Below, in pieces: positions 25,189 to 37,478 of a DNA stretch of 64,000 nt. A model generated the notes under the pieces. The model had not been told where the DNA came from. It worked only from the letters and a program-made list of their open reading frames with translations, and did not search any database. A program made the position numbers and the translations under genes. Source of the stretch: Jackrogersella multiformis (taxonomy: Eukaryota; Ascomycota; Sordariomycetes; Xylariales; Hypoxylaceae); assembly GCA_902806575.1 (NCBI GenBank), contig CADCXD010000006.1:1-64000 (forward strand). The letters run 5' to 3'. Numbering within the stretch: position 1 is the first letter of the stretch; every line of letters starts with the position of its first letter.

Positions 25189-27956
25189 TCAATCCAGAAT
25201 CCCGGTTGACAAGCTCGGCGGCAGATCCTCGTCCCTGGTACCCCAATCGCTCTCGGCAGGCCCGAGCACGAACTCCAAGGTGCCGCCGTTGGCGAAGAAG
25301 TCGTGCGTGATCCAGTTGCGCGCGTACGGCTTCCCGTCGAGACGGGCGCTCTGGATGTAGATGTTGCGGTAGCGCGGGGCGTCGAAGCCGGCGGCGTTGC
25401 GCAGCGTGGCCGGCTTGCCGCTTGGCGTGCGGATGCTGACCTCGCGGAACAGGGGCGCCGTGAGCAGGTACACGTCCTGGCCGGCGACGGGGTAGAAGCC
25501 CATGAACGCGAAGGCCGTGAAGGCGCCCATGGCGCAGTCGTCGTTCCCGGGGATGCCGTTGATGCTGCTGTTGAACTGCCCCGGGATGTACTGGTGCACC
25601 CAGTAGCTGCTGCGGCCCGGGCGGCCGCCGTAGTGGAACTGAAACGTCGGCAGGAAGTTCGGCTCGTTGCCCATGTAGTTGATACCCGAGGAGTGAAAGT
25701 AGTCTAGGCGCTCCACGAAGGCGTCGCGCCCGCCCAGCGCTTTGATCAAAGAGGCCATGTCCTGCGGCACGTAAAATGTATAGAGCCACGGACTGCCCTC
25801 GTAAGTGTCGTACTGCGTGTCGTAGTAGCAGCTGTGCTGTAATTTTTATGTTAGAGATGTAGACCTATCAAGACTTGTCGAAGCTTACTTGGGAGTAGAT
25901 CGGGCTGCAGAGACGCGTGTTTTGGTACCGCCACGTGCCGTTGCGGAAGCGCGGTTGCAGGAACCCCTTGAACTGCGTCTTTTGCACGCCTCCGGTCTTG
26001 TCCCGGTACCGGTCCTCCAGCTCCGGATTGAAGAGGTTCTTCCAGTTCTGGCTGCGTTGGAGGTACTTCGTCTCGTCGCTCTTACGGCCTAGCCCCCGGG
26101 CCATTAGCGCGATTGCGAAATCGTCGTAGGCGTATTCGACCGTGCGCGAGATGCTGCGGCTCATGGGGCCTGTCCCGTTGTGGTCCACGTCGTCGTACGG
26201 TATGTATCCGAGATCATGCCAGCTGACGAGGCCGCCTCGTCCAGTTGTGGACCAGTCCTTGGGCTCTACCTCCGCGTCAGAGACCACGGCCTCGTAACCG
26301 AGATTCCAATCGATGCCGTCTGTGAGGTTCTTAATGAATGCGTCTGCCAACACTACATCGGCGTTAGAACCTCCCTGGGTATATCCTTTACTAAAACTCA
26401 TTCGGCAATCCGGGAGTTTGCCCTCGTGCTTGTACATGTCGATCAGCGATCTCACCATCTTGGTCTGTACCGCGGGGTCAATGATGGTTAGTAGAGGGTG
26501 CTGCGCGCGGAAGGAGTCCCAAATGCAGTAGAAAGAATCATAGTAAGGCTCAGTCGAGTTCCAAAGCTGGTTTTCTCCTGTGTAGTCCTGGGGTGAGATC
26601 AGCACGCGGTAAAGGCCCGACCAGAACGTCGTTAGAAACTCTTGGCTCATGCCTGAATAATCTGGCTTGACCACGGACAGTTTCTCCTTCCAGGCTTTCT
26701 CGCTAGCCTTCACTACGCCGTCGAAGTCCCAATCTGGAATCTCTGTCTCGACGTTATGGCAGGCTTGCTCCACGGATATGAACGAGACCCCTACCCGCGC
26801 CATGATCTGGTTCTTGGAAGGATGTGCAAAATGAATCCAGGCACCTGCGGAACCAGATGGGATGAAGAAATTGCTTCCTAGATGTCCCATCGCGTTCACT
26901 TCATCAGTTACATTAGTCTGCAAGAAGACGCCCGTCTTTCTAATATCAGCGCCCTTGAAATCTGCGCAGACATGTGCCGTGTACGCTCCGGTTCCAAATG
27001 ATGGGCTGAAAGATCCGTTTCCTGATATCCTGCCTGTGATGGGGTTAACCTCGATATCGCCTCCGCTCCTGCTATTCCCCAGATCCATCAGATCAAGGAG
27101 TATCAATGGGTTAGTAGGTACCATGATACGATGAGACACTACTTCCGCCTCCTTAGGTAAGCTGAACTTGTAGAGCGTAGCATGCTCGGTTGCCGTCATC
27201 TCGGCATAAACCGAGTTGTTAAGTCCAATTGCGAAGTAACCCGGCCTTGCAGTTGCGGAGCCGTCTATTCTTTTGATGGCTCTCCCGTAGGATGTGAATT
27301 CGCATTGAGAGTAGTCATCCTCGGGGCATCCCGGATGGACGAATAGTGGGAAGTTTCCTAACGAGGGGCTCTACTGCCAGTTAGATGGGCGCAATTGGTC
27401 AATGGCAGTAAAACTCACTCCTCCGGTACCTTATTGTAGATTAGCAAGTATAAATGAGATGACTTGGGTCGTTGAGTACCTGAATCGTGCAAGTGGGAGA
27501 AGCCTTGGATCTCTGAATCGTCCGAAACAAAGCCGGCAGCTATCTCACCACGGTTATTCGCGTCCGCCACGGCTTTCGCCATGCCTAAATGATTGATCAG
27601 TGCCTGTAAACGTGTCAAGAGCTCAACCAGCCAAATGTCATACCGTATGGCAGAGTAGCGCCGGGAAACACATGGCCTGTAGGGTATTAGCAAAGATTGC
27701 TCGGGCCATAAGACTTGAATAATCCTCAACGCTTACCTCCATTTACCGTTCCGATGAGAGGGTCGACGTATCGTAATATGTAGTCGCTAGATTTCCCTGG
27801 TGAGCCGGTGATAGCGTGCAATAGCGTATTTGGAGAATTCAACCTAGAAGGAGGGAGCAAGGCCCAGACTAGCAAAGCTATTACCGGGATGACGAGGAGA
27901 AATCGCCGCCGTCGCGGGATAAGGCTCTTAAGGAACGGCGCCATCGTCACCATCAT
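25189..27956 (-). CDS. Alpha-mannosidase, GH92, membrane-anchored
   Basis: Six exons on the minus strand: 27737-27956, 27644-27676, 27480-27584, 27419-27429, 25889-27370, 25189-25836, giving 832 residues. A single hydrophobic anchor (FLLVIPVIALLVWALL, about 19-34) after a basic stretch suggests a type II membrane or secreted protein. Family landmarks are YVDPLIGTVNGGHVFPGA, the GYTQGGSNADVVLADAF block bearing conserved acidic residues, NEPNFLPTFQFHYGGRPG and GNDDCAMGAFTAFAFMGFYP. GH92 enzymes are calcium-dependent exo-alpha-mannosidases acting on N-glycans or mannan. The fourth exon is only 11 bases yet is needed to give the HDSGTGGSPSLGNFPLF sequence. Length fits the family (about 750-850). 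Linkage specificity cannot be read. Confidence 0.9.
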
Positions 27957-29797
27957 GGCGATTCGAGAACGGCCCAAACGAGAACTCACTCGTTAGAGCC
28001 TAATTCACGTATCGACTATAGATGGCTAACGGTGTGGACGCAAGAGCCATTGGTACTGAAAATTGGACTTCGATCTCGAACGAGATCAGCATGGGTCAGC
28101 GACGCGGGCCTAAAGTCTCTTGTTTCGTTCTTTTGTTTTGCTCCCTCACCTTAGGAATACTATAGAGTTGAAGATTCCATTCATCTAAACTCCGAGAGAT
28201 AAATAAAATAAATAAATCACCAGCCGAGATATTCATAATAGGCTACCTGCCCATGCAGGAGTGCCCCGTGTACAAGGTGGCAGTATGTGGCAGTAGTGGT
28301 AATTAGCTGTGTGGCCGTCTAGAATGTGATCTAGACCAAAATGGAGAGATTCGGTTTCGGTGCTGCAGTTCTTGGGTCTTGGCAATCAGCAATTAGCAAT
28401 TAAAGGAATTCGGCTGAATTGCATTTGACCGGGGTTTAACTCGGTTCCCTTTTCAATTACATGCATAGTAGCAAGGGTTGCAGCGGCACCTAAAAATATG
28501 TAGATCTCTGGTTATTATTGGCTGCCGACTGAAAGTTACAAAGATGTTTATATGCTGGAAATTTCTTAGTAAAGGAGTTTGCTCTTCCGATTACGTCGAT
28601 TCGTAATATTGTTAGAGTTGAAATGTGCAGCCCTCGACAAATTTACAACCTTGGAATATATTGATAATTCCAAGGTTGTGTATAATTAGAATTGATCGAG
28701 ATACATGCTTTCATTTAAATCTAGTGAGTGAGTTAGCATAATTTTATCTTCATAATAAAATAATGTAAAACAAGGTGATAATCACATGCGTCTTCTTTCA
28801 ATCAGATCAGCCGCACCCCGCGATCCACTACTAAAGCCCCTCCAACGTCATTTTTTTCTTAAAATTCATCCTCAGCTTATCCTTAAGCTTAACACCATCA
28901 GCATTAGGATGAATGATAGTAAGGAGTTGATACCTGGGGGGGCAGTTCACCTAATACACATAGAACGAACAATTATTTCGATGTGGCAAATACCACACCG
29001 GAAATGTTTTGTACTTACCTAGGTAAGCAGCCTAAACACTGGTTTTCAGAGTCAGACTCCGAAACCGGATATTGCTGGCTTTAGTCAGAACTGTAATCAG
29101 AGTATCTTTTATCTTTTATCTACATACCTAGGTACCTACGTACCCTTAGATAAGCTAGCAGTATATTGGCTGATTGGTATCCGGTCGAATAGTGTAGCTT
29201 TATCGTTCCTAAGTATACCTAATACATGACTCACTTAACTCACTTGCACCGATTAAATATATTTAATATTCATATGAAATATAAAGTAATTCACTCCATT
29301 CGCTCCATGTAGATGTTTCCTTCATCTTATTTGACGCATTAACTAAAGCTTTCATGTTACCTTCCTGTTATATCCATATACCACAATTGAGCTACCAGCG
29401 AGATACTAATAGTGTTAACAGGAATCGAACCTCGAACCTGAATTCACTTATAGGTTTGGTAGGTACCACGTACCCCACTAGTGCGTGCTAGCTCAGCTGT
29501 GGTTCGACGATAGCTAGCCTTTAAACTTTTTTCTTTTTTCTTTTTTTTTTTCAGCTGCATGATAAACTAAAGTCTCCACTTTTTTTGCAGATTGTGCGCC
29601 TCTACAAAAACGGTTTTACTCGCTGAAGCTTCCACAAACTTTTCTCTCTACTCCCAACCACGAATCTAATCAAACAACGGGTGACTTTTATTTCCTTGTC
29701 ACTTTGCTATTTTAGATTTGGTGTAATCCATTTTTTACTCCGGCGCTGAAGAAACACGATCTCTTAATATACCTACCAACGATAAACCTTCACCATC
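27957..29797. other. Divergent intergenic region between GH92 and argininosuccinate synthase
   Basis: About 1.8 kb with no supported gene. It contains a perfect hairpin at 28645-28679, several CCTAGGTA words (near 29,018 and 29,125) and a tRNA-like B-box fragment around 29,410-29,450. Promoters of two divergently transcribed genes should lie here. Confidence 0.5.
28645..28679. repeat. Perfect 13-bp inverted repeat (hairpin)
   Basis: ACAACCTTGGAAT at 28645-28657 is exactly complementary to ATTCCAAGGTTGT at 28667-28679, separated by nine bases. It lies in non-coding DNA between two divergent genes. It could be a small transposon relic or a protein-binding palindrome. Confidence 0.7.
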
Positions 29798-32269
29798 ATG
29801 TCTAAGGGCCGTGTCTGTCTGTGAGTTATACCCTGATCTCTTACTCCTATTTTCACATATCCATATTCCTATAACACCTTACTGACCTGCCATGCAGCGC
29901 CTACTCTGGAGGTATTGATAACCTTGATATTTGGATTGATTCTTAGATTAGCACACTCCAGCAAGCCATTGGACTGACATTAGCTCGTAGGCCTTGATAC
30001 CTCTACGATTCTAAAGTACCTAATCAATGATGGCTACACAGTCGTCGTATGTTTCCTCTTACTCCCCTCTTATCATATATTAGTCTCTGACCGTGTTACA
30101 GTGCTTCCTTGCCAACGTTGGCCAGGAGGAGGATTGGAAAGAAGTAGAGGAGAAGGTGATATCTATAGCTTCATATTGTTCTTAAGCATAATAGCTAACC
30201 CCATTTAGGCAATCAAGTTGGGAGCCGAAAGGATGGTCATTCGGGACCTCCAGGCCCAGTTTGTTAACGAGCTGGTGTTCCGAGCCGTTCAGTGTAACGC
30301 CATCTATGTGAGTAACCCCAGGTCGTAGGCCGTGGATCGTAGGAGCTGATTCTAGTCTACTCCCAATACATCCTAAGAGTAACATCATACAAGCGATGTC
30401 ATACTAACAAGTGATACAGGAGGATAGATATCTTCTAGGAACTAGTTTAGCTCGTCCAATCATTGCCCGCGAGTAAGTTACTCATGTGCTAATTTCTACG
30501 TGAGCCGAAATGAAGAGTACCTAGTCTATTACCAAGGCTAGCTTCATTCAAGATTTTAGCCTCTCATACAATTCTCACTTTATGTAACAACATAGATTAT
30601 TACTAACACGTCATTTTATAGGCAAGTTCGCGTCGCAAAGGAATACAACTGCGATATACTCAGTCATGGCTGTACCGGCAAAGGCAATGACCAAGTTAGA
30701 TTGTACGTTTCTTTACATTTGCAGTCCTATTCCCGAGACTAGGATTTGCTTCATATCGATGCCCATTCTCAAACTATGACTAAGGATGAAATTACTAACA
30801 TATCCTGTTATAGTGAACTCGCCTGGCATGGTAAGTCTATGATGTGTTTTCAAGTACCAGCTGGAGATTTACATTTTATAACCAGCTCCCGGCTTCCTCC
30901 CCTTACCCAAATTCTTATATCCAAAAATAAATACTAATAGTGAGAAGCACTGGCGCCGTCGATCAAAATCATTGCGCCATGGAGAATCGAGGAGTTCATA
31001 AGCAAGTTCAAAGGTCGCGCGGATCTTCTCGAGTACGCCCGAGTCAACAACATTCCAGTCTCATCAACCCCCAAGGCTCCCTGGAGGTCAGTTGCCTCCT
31101 TTTTGATTTATCTAGACTTAAATGGGACTTATTCTGTTTTAGCATGGACGAGAACCTCGTGCACTGTAGCTACGAGGCTGGTATCCTCGAGGATCCTGAT
31201 CACGAGCCTCCAAAGCACCTCTGGAAGATGACTGTCGACCCTCTGGATGCCCCTGATAAGCCGTACCACTTCACTATCCACTTTGAGAAGGGTATTCCCG
31301 TCAAAGTCATCACCGAGGACAAGAAGGAGGCTACCGACCCCGTGGAGCTATTTAAACTTCTCAACCTCATTGGTCATGACAACGGTGTGGGAAGAATTGA
31401 CATTGTAGGTTGTCCTATCCTATCCCCTTTATTACCCTTTGGATAGTGCTTAGAGAAGCTTTTTTAATGTTGAGGTCCCGAGGCTTAACATTCAGCTTCA
31501 ATGGAAAAGTGCCCCAGAAAACTTCACCAAGCAAGATTATTATTAATACGTTATTCTAGGTCGAGAACCGTTTCATCGGCTTAAAGAGCAGGGGTTGCTA
31601 CGATACTCCAGGCTTAACAATCCTTCGTCTTGCACATGTGGACATCGAAGGGCTGGTACTAGACAGCAAGGTCCGCGAACTCCGTGACCAGTTCTGCACT
31701 CTATCGTGGAGTCGACAGCTTTACAATGGAATGTATTTGTAAGTATCTGCTACCATTTCTTGTCTTGTAGGATGTGTAGGAGGAGGACTCGTGTCTCATC
31801 CCCTAAAAATACCCAGCCCTGAGCAAAATATACTAACAATTGTGCAGCTCACCAGAGAGAGAGTTCATTGAGAATTCAATCATATATTCGCAACAGAATG
31901 TCAATGGCGTTGTCCGTATGATGGTGTACAGTACGTAACATCCCTCTAATCAGTAGTGAAGGTTGCAAAGCGTTCCACGGGGTCTGTCACAAGGATTTTC
32001 CTCCGAGACCACACGAGCTTGCGAGGATCACCTGGTAAAAAAAGAAAATTCGAAAAGGAATTATTAACATACTTGCAGAGGGTAACGCATACGTGCTTGG
32101 CCGCAGCAGTGAGACGAGCAACCTCTACAGCGAGGAGGATGCATCGATGGATTCTCTCGACACATTCTCGCCGATGGACACTTCCGGGTTCATCGCCATC
32201 CAAGCAATCCGTCTTAAGAAGTATGGCGAGAGCAAGATTGCCCAGGGAGTCTCTCTTACCGAGTCGTAA
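29798..32269 (+). CDS. ARG1: Argininosuccinate synthase
   Basis: Thirteen exons: 29798-29820, 29898-29911, 29991-30046, 30102-30155, 30209-30307, 30420-30472, 30622-30702, 30814-30830, 30948-31086, 31143-31404, 31560-31738, 31848-31930, 32079-32269, coding for 416 residues, the normal size. The enzyme joins citrulline and aspartate using ATP in arginine biosynthesis, normally in the cytosol. The PP-loop AYSGGLDTS is at residues 9-17, followed by FLANVGQEEDWKEV, GCTGKGNDQVRFE, WSMDENLVHCSYEAG and the C-terminal SGFIAIQAIRLKKYG. All splice phases agree. Two exons are tiny (14 and 17 bases) and the 5' half is split every 50-100 bases, which is unusual for a fungal housekeeping gene. The symbol follows the yeast name. 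Confidence 0.93.
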
Positions 32270-33216
32270 GGAGTACATGCCTTGTCTGCAGGCTCTCAAG
32301 TTCTCCTACTTAAAGTTCCTTTTGGAACGCCTCGAATGACTGAGACTTTGCTAGCTAGCATGAGATACGTGTTTAGTCCTTTACTGCCTATTATTCGGGC
32401 TTTAGGATTCAAGATGATTTGATTTGTGTCATAGATAAGGAATAATAAAAGTTGCAATGTTTTCCATCGAGTAAAGTTTTCTCTCTATCGCAAGTGGTGA
32501 AGTCCGGGCGATTTTCGTCGGACCCGATGGTACTACCGTGGCGCTCTCGTCGCCCCGAGAAACGTACCACCACATGGGCATCTAATAAAGCCTCATGTAG
32601 AATGCATAAATTATGCTACAGTTTGCCTTCTAAGGGAATATTATGCGTATGTTAATTTGGGCGCCGATCTGTCCACCGTTACGCACTCTAGCATCATCGC
32701 ACTTGCGATAATCCGCATTATGATACACCGCTGCGATAATCTAATCACATTACCAAGTCAATGTACTTGTTCTGCCAACTTCGGTCCAACTTTTATAGTA
32801 ATAGTGGTAGTAGCGGGCCGATGAATTGATGTCGGATGATACTAAGTAGGTACTTAAAATACCTACGTAAGATAATGTTAAATGAGACAAAGGCTTTAAT
32901 AATCTAAGTACTTATTAAGAGTGGTAAAATACCTAGGTAGTGAGTTTGAATCGAGCGGGCTTAATTATCGGCAATAAATATGAGTTTACCCCTGAACCCC
33001 TGAACCCCTGAATTGGTGTATGAATAAATATGTGGGTCCAAATAGCCTCAAGATCGCAATGGCCATTATACAATATTAACGTCATTTTTCTTCCATCATA
33101 TAACTATTCTATTCGCTCGTATCTTTTGCGACTGCTTTACCTACTGTTACATCGTTGATTTACCAATAAATATCCTTCAAAGAAATTCGATCATGTGGAA
33201 TCTTCCTGTAAATCCC
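32270..33216. other. Intergenic, no gene recognised
   Basis: Lies between convergent genes. Holds a small CCCCTGAA tandem (about 32,992-33,013) and a CCTAGGTA copy near 32,932. Confidence 0.5.
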
Positions 33217-34357
33217 TCAAAGCCTCGTAATAACTAAATTTCGCGTCTCCACGCTCTCGCGCGGGGGGGCTTGCGGTCCTGCAACCGGATTATTTACAGA
33301 TACATGGGGACAGTCTAGAGCTAACTGTTAGCAGAGGACTATGCTTTTCAAGTACTGCTGTGCTTACATCTGGCATTCGGACCTGCATGACTATCGTATG
33401 TCATGAACAGAAGAAGTTCATCGGATCGCTGGTTTGGCAACCAATACCATTGTTGCTGCTTGTTGAACTTCAAGTAGTATATCTCTTGGTTCCATCTCGG
33501 ATATACCCTATCTGTGGCAACGAGGTCGGTCGCATCAACTGAGGTATAATCGCACATGGCGAGAGGACGGTCTTCGCATTCCGGTAATATCGAACGCCAT
33601 GTACTATAGGCGCCTATTAGTTCAAGATCTACCTTGGCGGGTAATACTAACCACTGCGTACTTAATTAGTCTAAAGCGGTAACCTGGTTGAAAGAAGGTT
33701 TTCAATTGCTCTTCGTTGAGGATATCCTTGAGGAGGCGTGGTATAGTATCAAGAGAGATGTCTAAGGTGAATAAGAATAGTATCCTCGACTTTTGAATTG
33801 AAATACGAACCAACTGCGAGAAATCAGACCTTTGACTAATAGTCCAGGGATTAGGGAGGTACCTAGGTAATCATGACTCACCATGTGCGCCCACGGCAAC
33901 TTGTTCTACTAGAAGAGGATCACTTGGATCATAGCTTTCGAGAGTCATCGGTGCATTCTTCCGTATCTAAAGAATTTGTTAAGAGTAAAGCTATGTCACA
34001 GGCTTCCCAAGGAGGTACCTTGCAGTCGTAGCAATTAACAAATTCTGCGTTAAGGCGAGACCGTAGTAACACCTCACTCTCCTTACGATATTCTGCGACT
34101 GTATCAGTACCCATATCAAGACTTGGAGCGCATTTCGAGTCGTGTTTGACGTAGCAGAATCCGTTCTTTTCGAGACTAAGGTTGGCTTTGTTCCGCATGC
34201 TATGCACCGTAACGGGTCTAGCATCCCATTCGACATTAGTGGTACTTAGTTCATCAAAATTGACATCGACAGAGGCCGAAGGGTGGAGAAAGAAGGGCTT
34301 CTCTTCTCTATAGAGTGGAAGGTCAGCAATGAAATCGATCGTAGTTTGGATGTCCAT
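33217..34357 (-). CDS. CmcJ/AsaB-type oxygenase (GA4 desaturase family)
   Basis: Five exons on the minus strand: 34019-34357, 33882-33966, 33662-33761, 33368-33603, 33217-33320 (287 residues), with all junction phases consistent. Landmarks are FIADLPLYREEKPFF near the start, the NAPMTLESYDPSDPLLVE block, GAHD in the core, RFRLINTWRS, PLAMCDYTSVDATDLV, the EIYYLKFNKQQQWYW motif, FMTYDSHAG and PRESVETRNLV at the end. This is the fungal 7-alpha-cephem-methoxylase/AsaB-like oxygenase group, seen in secondary-metabolite clusters and as stand-alone genes. No synthase gene sits nearby, so its substrate is unknown. In intron 3 (120 bases) the chosen acceptor, out of three candidates, is the one that keeps the family frame. 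Confidence 0.82.
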
Positions 34358-35587
34358 CCTAGCTGACGATGAGTTTGATTTCTGAGAGGATAGATTGAAT
34401 TGGAGATTGCTGTGCTGGGGTAAAAGCAATGCATTAGGGGGGGGTAGACTGGCTAACCCTTAAACGTCGGTATGATCTTTGAAAGATGAAATGGTCGGTT
34501 TTAGGCCTCATCTACAGTTTACCTACCTACTTACCTGTACCTAAAAGGTACCTCTGTCCTATAGTAATTCACACTACAGCCTCGAAAAATCCCTCGTAAC
34601 TGGAATCTTGACAACTTTAGGAGTCATCTTGCTTGATCTAGAACTCGGACAGGCCTGAATATGCCTAATTTCAGCAGCATTCATCTGATAAGCAATTTCA
34701 AACATAGACGCACTCTTCTAGTAGAGCAGAGCCTCATGTTCATAAATCTCTCGCCGATAATATACCAGCCTACTTATCAATATATTATAAACGCGCAATA
34801 ATTGATGCAATAATTAAGAAATGACCAATCATATCCAGAACATACAGCCAGAGATCTTGGTACACGTGACGTTACTTTCTTACCCTCCCACACCGGTTAA
34901 ATTCATGTGACGATGTATTTGCATTTTGACATGATCCTATGATATGATGCGGCTTAACTTTACCCAATGACGAACGTTCTCTTATCTATCATCATTCCTA
35001 TTAACTTTCAGCTTTATCGATTTCTCCTATCTTCACTGGTATGTACATAGGTAGATCCGCGATTATCTCCTCCTTTCAGCTCTTTCGTTTACATATGGCG
35101 TTTCTTAGCCCAGAGTGAGTCTTAATATTTGTCTTAGTTGCTTACCGCTTTAAGGTAACGCCGAGCCTGGTAGATTATACAAGCATTTCCTTACAAAGAG
35201 GATGGTTATGAAAGTAGATCATAAGTAAATTAATACTTGAAGTATTAAGGTAGGGATATTTGGACTGATGTATCTAGAGAACTGGTTGTTACTTATCAGT
35301 TGCTCATCATTATACCACGCTGATCAACGGTTAGCCCTGGGCTCTTTACAGGTTGTGACACTTAATAACAGAGCCTACCTTATGAGACCTTCACCGGTTA
35401 CATACCTCCGTAATGCATCAATAGTGCTACCGGAATCTACCTTGTTTTACCCTCTATGCATATCAAGCGGCTGCCTGCTTACCCTGGTATCATGGCTAAA
35501 TTCATGCAACTAGCTTCCGTCAAAACCTTGCCAGCTCTCATTCCTTGTATACCTACCTAGGTATTATTTCTTGTAATCTAGAACACC
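34358..35587. other. Intergenic, no gene recognised
   Basis: AT-rich. An open frame at 35,268-35,513 has no support. An ATG followed by a good donor near 35,096-35,116 could be a leader exon but cannot be linked to anything. Confidence 0.45.
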
Positions 35588-36438
35588 ATGATTCGCGAAA
35601 AGGAATACAAAGTGGTCGTTACGGCCTGCGCGGTAAGTAATATGGCATGAAATCCAAAAGGGCCCTCTATAATGCATACATACTCACACCTATTGTTAGC
35701 CATTTAAGGAAAATGAGAGAAATCCAACCCAGGATGTGAAACTTATGCTCCCTAGCCGCATTGAGCGTAAAGGACGTGTCCCTATTAGGATCATCAAGTA
35801 CCCTACCGACTTCAGAAACGTCGTTACAGACATGGATATAATTCCAAATCTATGGAATGGCGAGAAGGAAGTGTATGAGCCAGGTAGTAAATGTGGGCAG
35901 AAGATATACATCGATGCAATGCTTCATATGGGAATGAATTTTTCCAATGTGTGGCAGGTTGAGAAAAGAGCCCGCCGAGACGGATATGACTGGGTAGGCG
36001 ATGATGGAGTTCGTTTGCCGAAGCACAACGGCAAGGAAGGCGGAAGATGGGAGGGCTTACCTGGCGTCCTTATGCCTATATTCAATGTGGATCATATTGT
36101 GAAGCGACTGCACGAAGAACTGCCCGTAAGAAACCTAGTATTTTATACACGGGAGATTACTGACAATGTGCTATTAGAATACGCCGACGATGACGTCTAC
36201 GGACGCAGGTCTTCTATATTGCGAATTTATTTATTATACATCACTTGCTACACTATACGAGACAAATGAGATACCGCGGGTAATGTTCCTACATCATGCT
36301 GGTAACAAAACCACGAAGTCTGATATCGAAGAGGGCGCAAGGGTTGCAGTCTCTGTCATTTGCACAATGATCGATCAATTGGAAAGCTTACAAGCAATTT
36401 CTTCACGGCATGGAAGCGTACTATGGTTGGAATCTTAA
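35588..36438 (+). CDS. Pyroglutamyl-peptidase I-like cysteine peptidase (C15)
   Basis: Three exons: 35588-35632, 35700-36125, 36178-36438, giving 243 residues. The C15 family removes N-terminal pyroglutamate from peptides in the cytosol. The sequence shows APFKENERNPTQ in place of the usual GFGPF...NP motif, then YIDAMLHMGMN and the glutamate-containing VEKRARRDGYD block. The catalytic cysteine lies in TDAGLLYCEFIYYTSL and the histidine in VMFLHHAGN. The triad therefore looks complete, but the first family motif reads VTACAPF rather than VTGFGPF. That suggests a divergent member. Length is typical (210-260). Both introns have GTAAG donors. Confidence 0.78.
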
Positions 36439-37478
36439 GATCCCGAGTAAAACTCAGACCTAGATGCTCAATAAAGTAATCGTCCTCTAAAATGGATAGG
36501 TTGAGATAGTCACTCAATGATAAGGGGTATATGAAAGATAATGACAGGGTTTTGGGGTGGTTGATACATCTTCAATACCTAGGTAGGTAAACAATCAGGT
36601 ACTTGAAGCTTGTTTGACTTTCAATCTTCAGTGAAATATGGTTACTTTAGTACAATAGCTACCAATCGTAAGGCTGTGTTACTTGGCGACTTATCAGACG
36701 CCAATATTCTCTTTAAAGATGCCATGAGGCTCTACTACATTAGTTGTAAAGTATCCTTGGGAAAGGTTGCATACGTGAATATACCTACCTAGGTAGGTAG
36801 CTTATCATTATGCAGCCCTTCGGCTTCCCAAATTACCGTCTCCCACGACGTCGCTGAGAAAATTTCCCGTTGACCGTGGTACCGTCATAGAATTCCCCAA
36901 CGAGAGAGTTCCTGAGCCTCATTACCTGCTGACAAGTCGGCATCCAAAATTCTGAGGTGCTACGTAAAAATCAAGGTCGCACATGTCAATATAGTGTAAC
37001 TGTCTATGTAACATTAGGCTCAGATTGTAAACCAATACGTACTGTATTATACCTACCTAGGTAGTAAACCTCACTTTATCTTGCCATAAGCAGTGCATGG
37101 TGACCGGTGAGTGTAGATGCATTTATGCATGATCTTGCTCAGCCCAGTCTGATTTGCAGAGTAGAGCCTCAATCTCATCTAACATAGCCACTCGGAGATT
37201 CTCGGTGCTATCTATCTGCATTTTGTCTCATATACGAAGGAAAACCGGAACTCTTAGTAGCACGAGAGCGAGAAGGGTGGTAAGCATAAGGCTTGAATTC
37301 GTCAGAACGAACTCTAAGGTACTACGTAGTAGGTACTCGGGCATCGCGAGGTTGAGAGTTGGTCACGTATAGCACAAATATTGGCCCAATCCCCTTTATT
37401 TCTAGATATCTAGTTTAGTCCTACATCCCACCGCCTACAACCGTTCTCCGTTTGTTTAGATCTCATCTCTCACCGACC
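36439..37478. other. Intergenic with CCTAGGTA repeats
   Basis: No supported gene. TACCTAGGTA-type palindromes occur near 36,578, 36,784 and 37,053. Confidence 0.5.
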
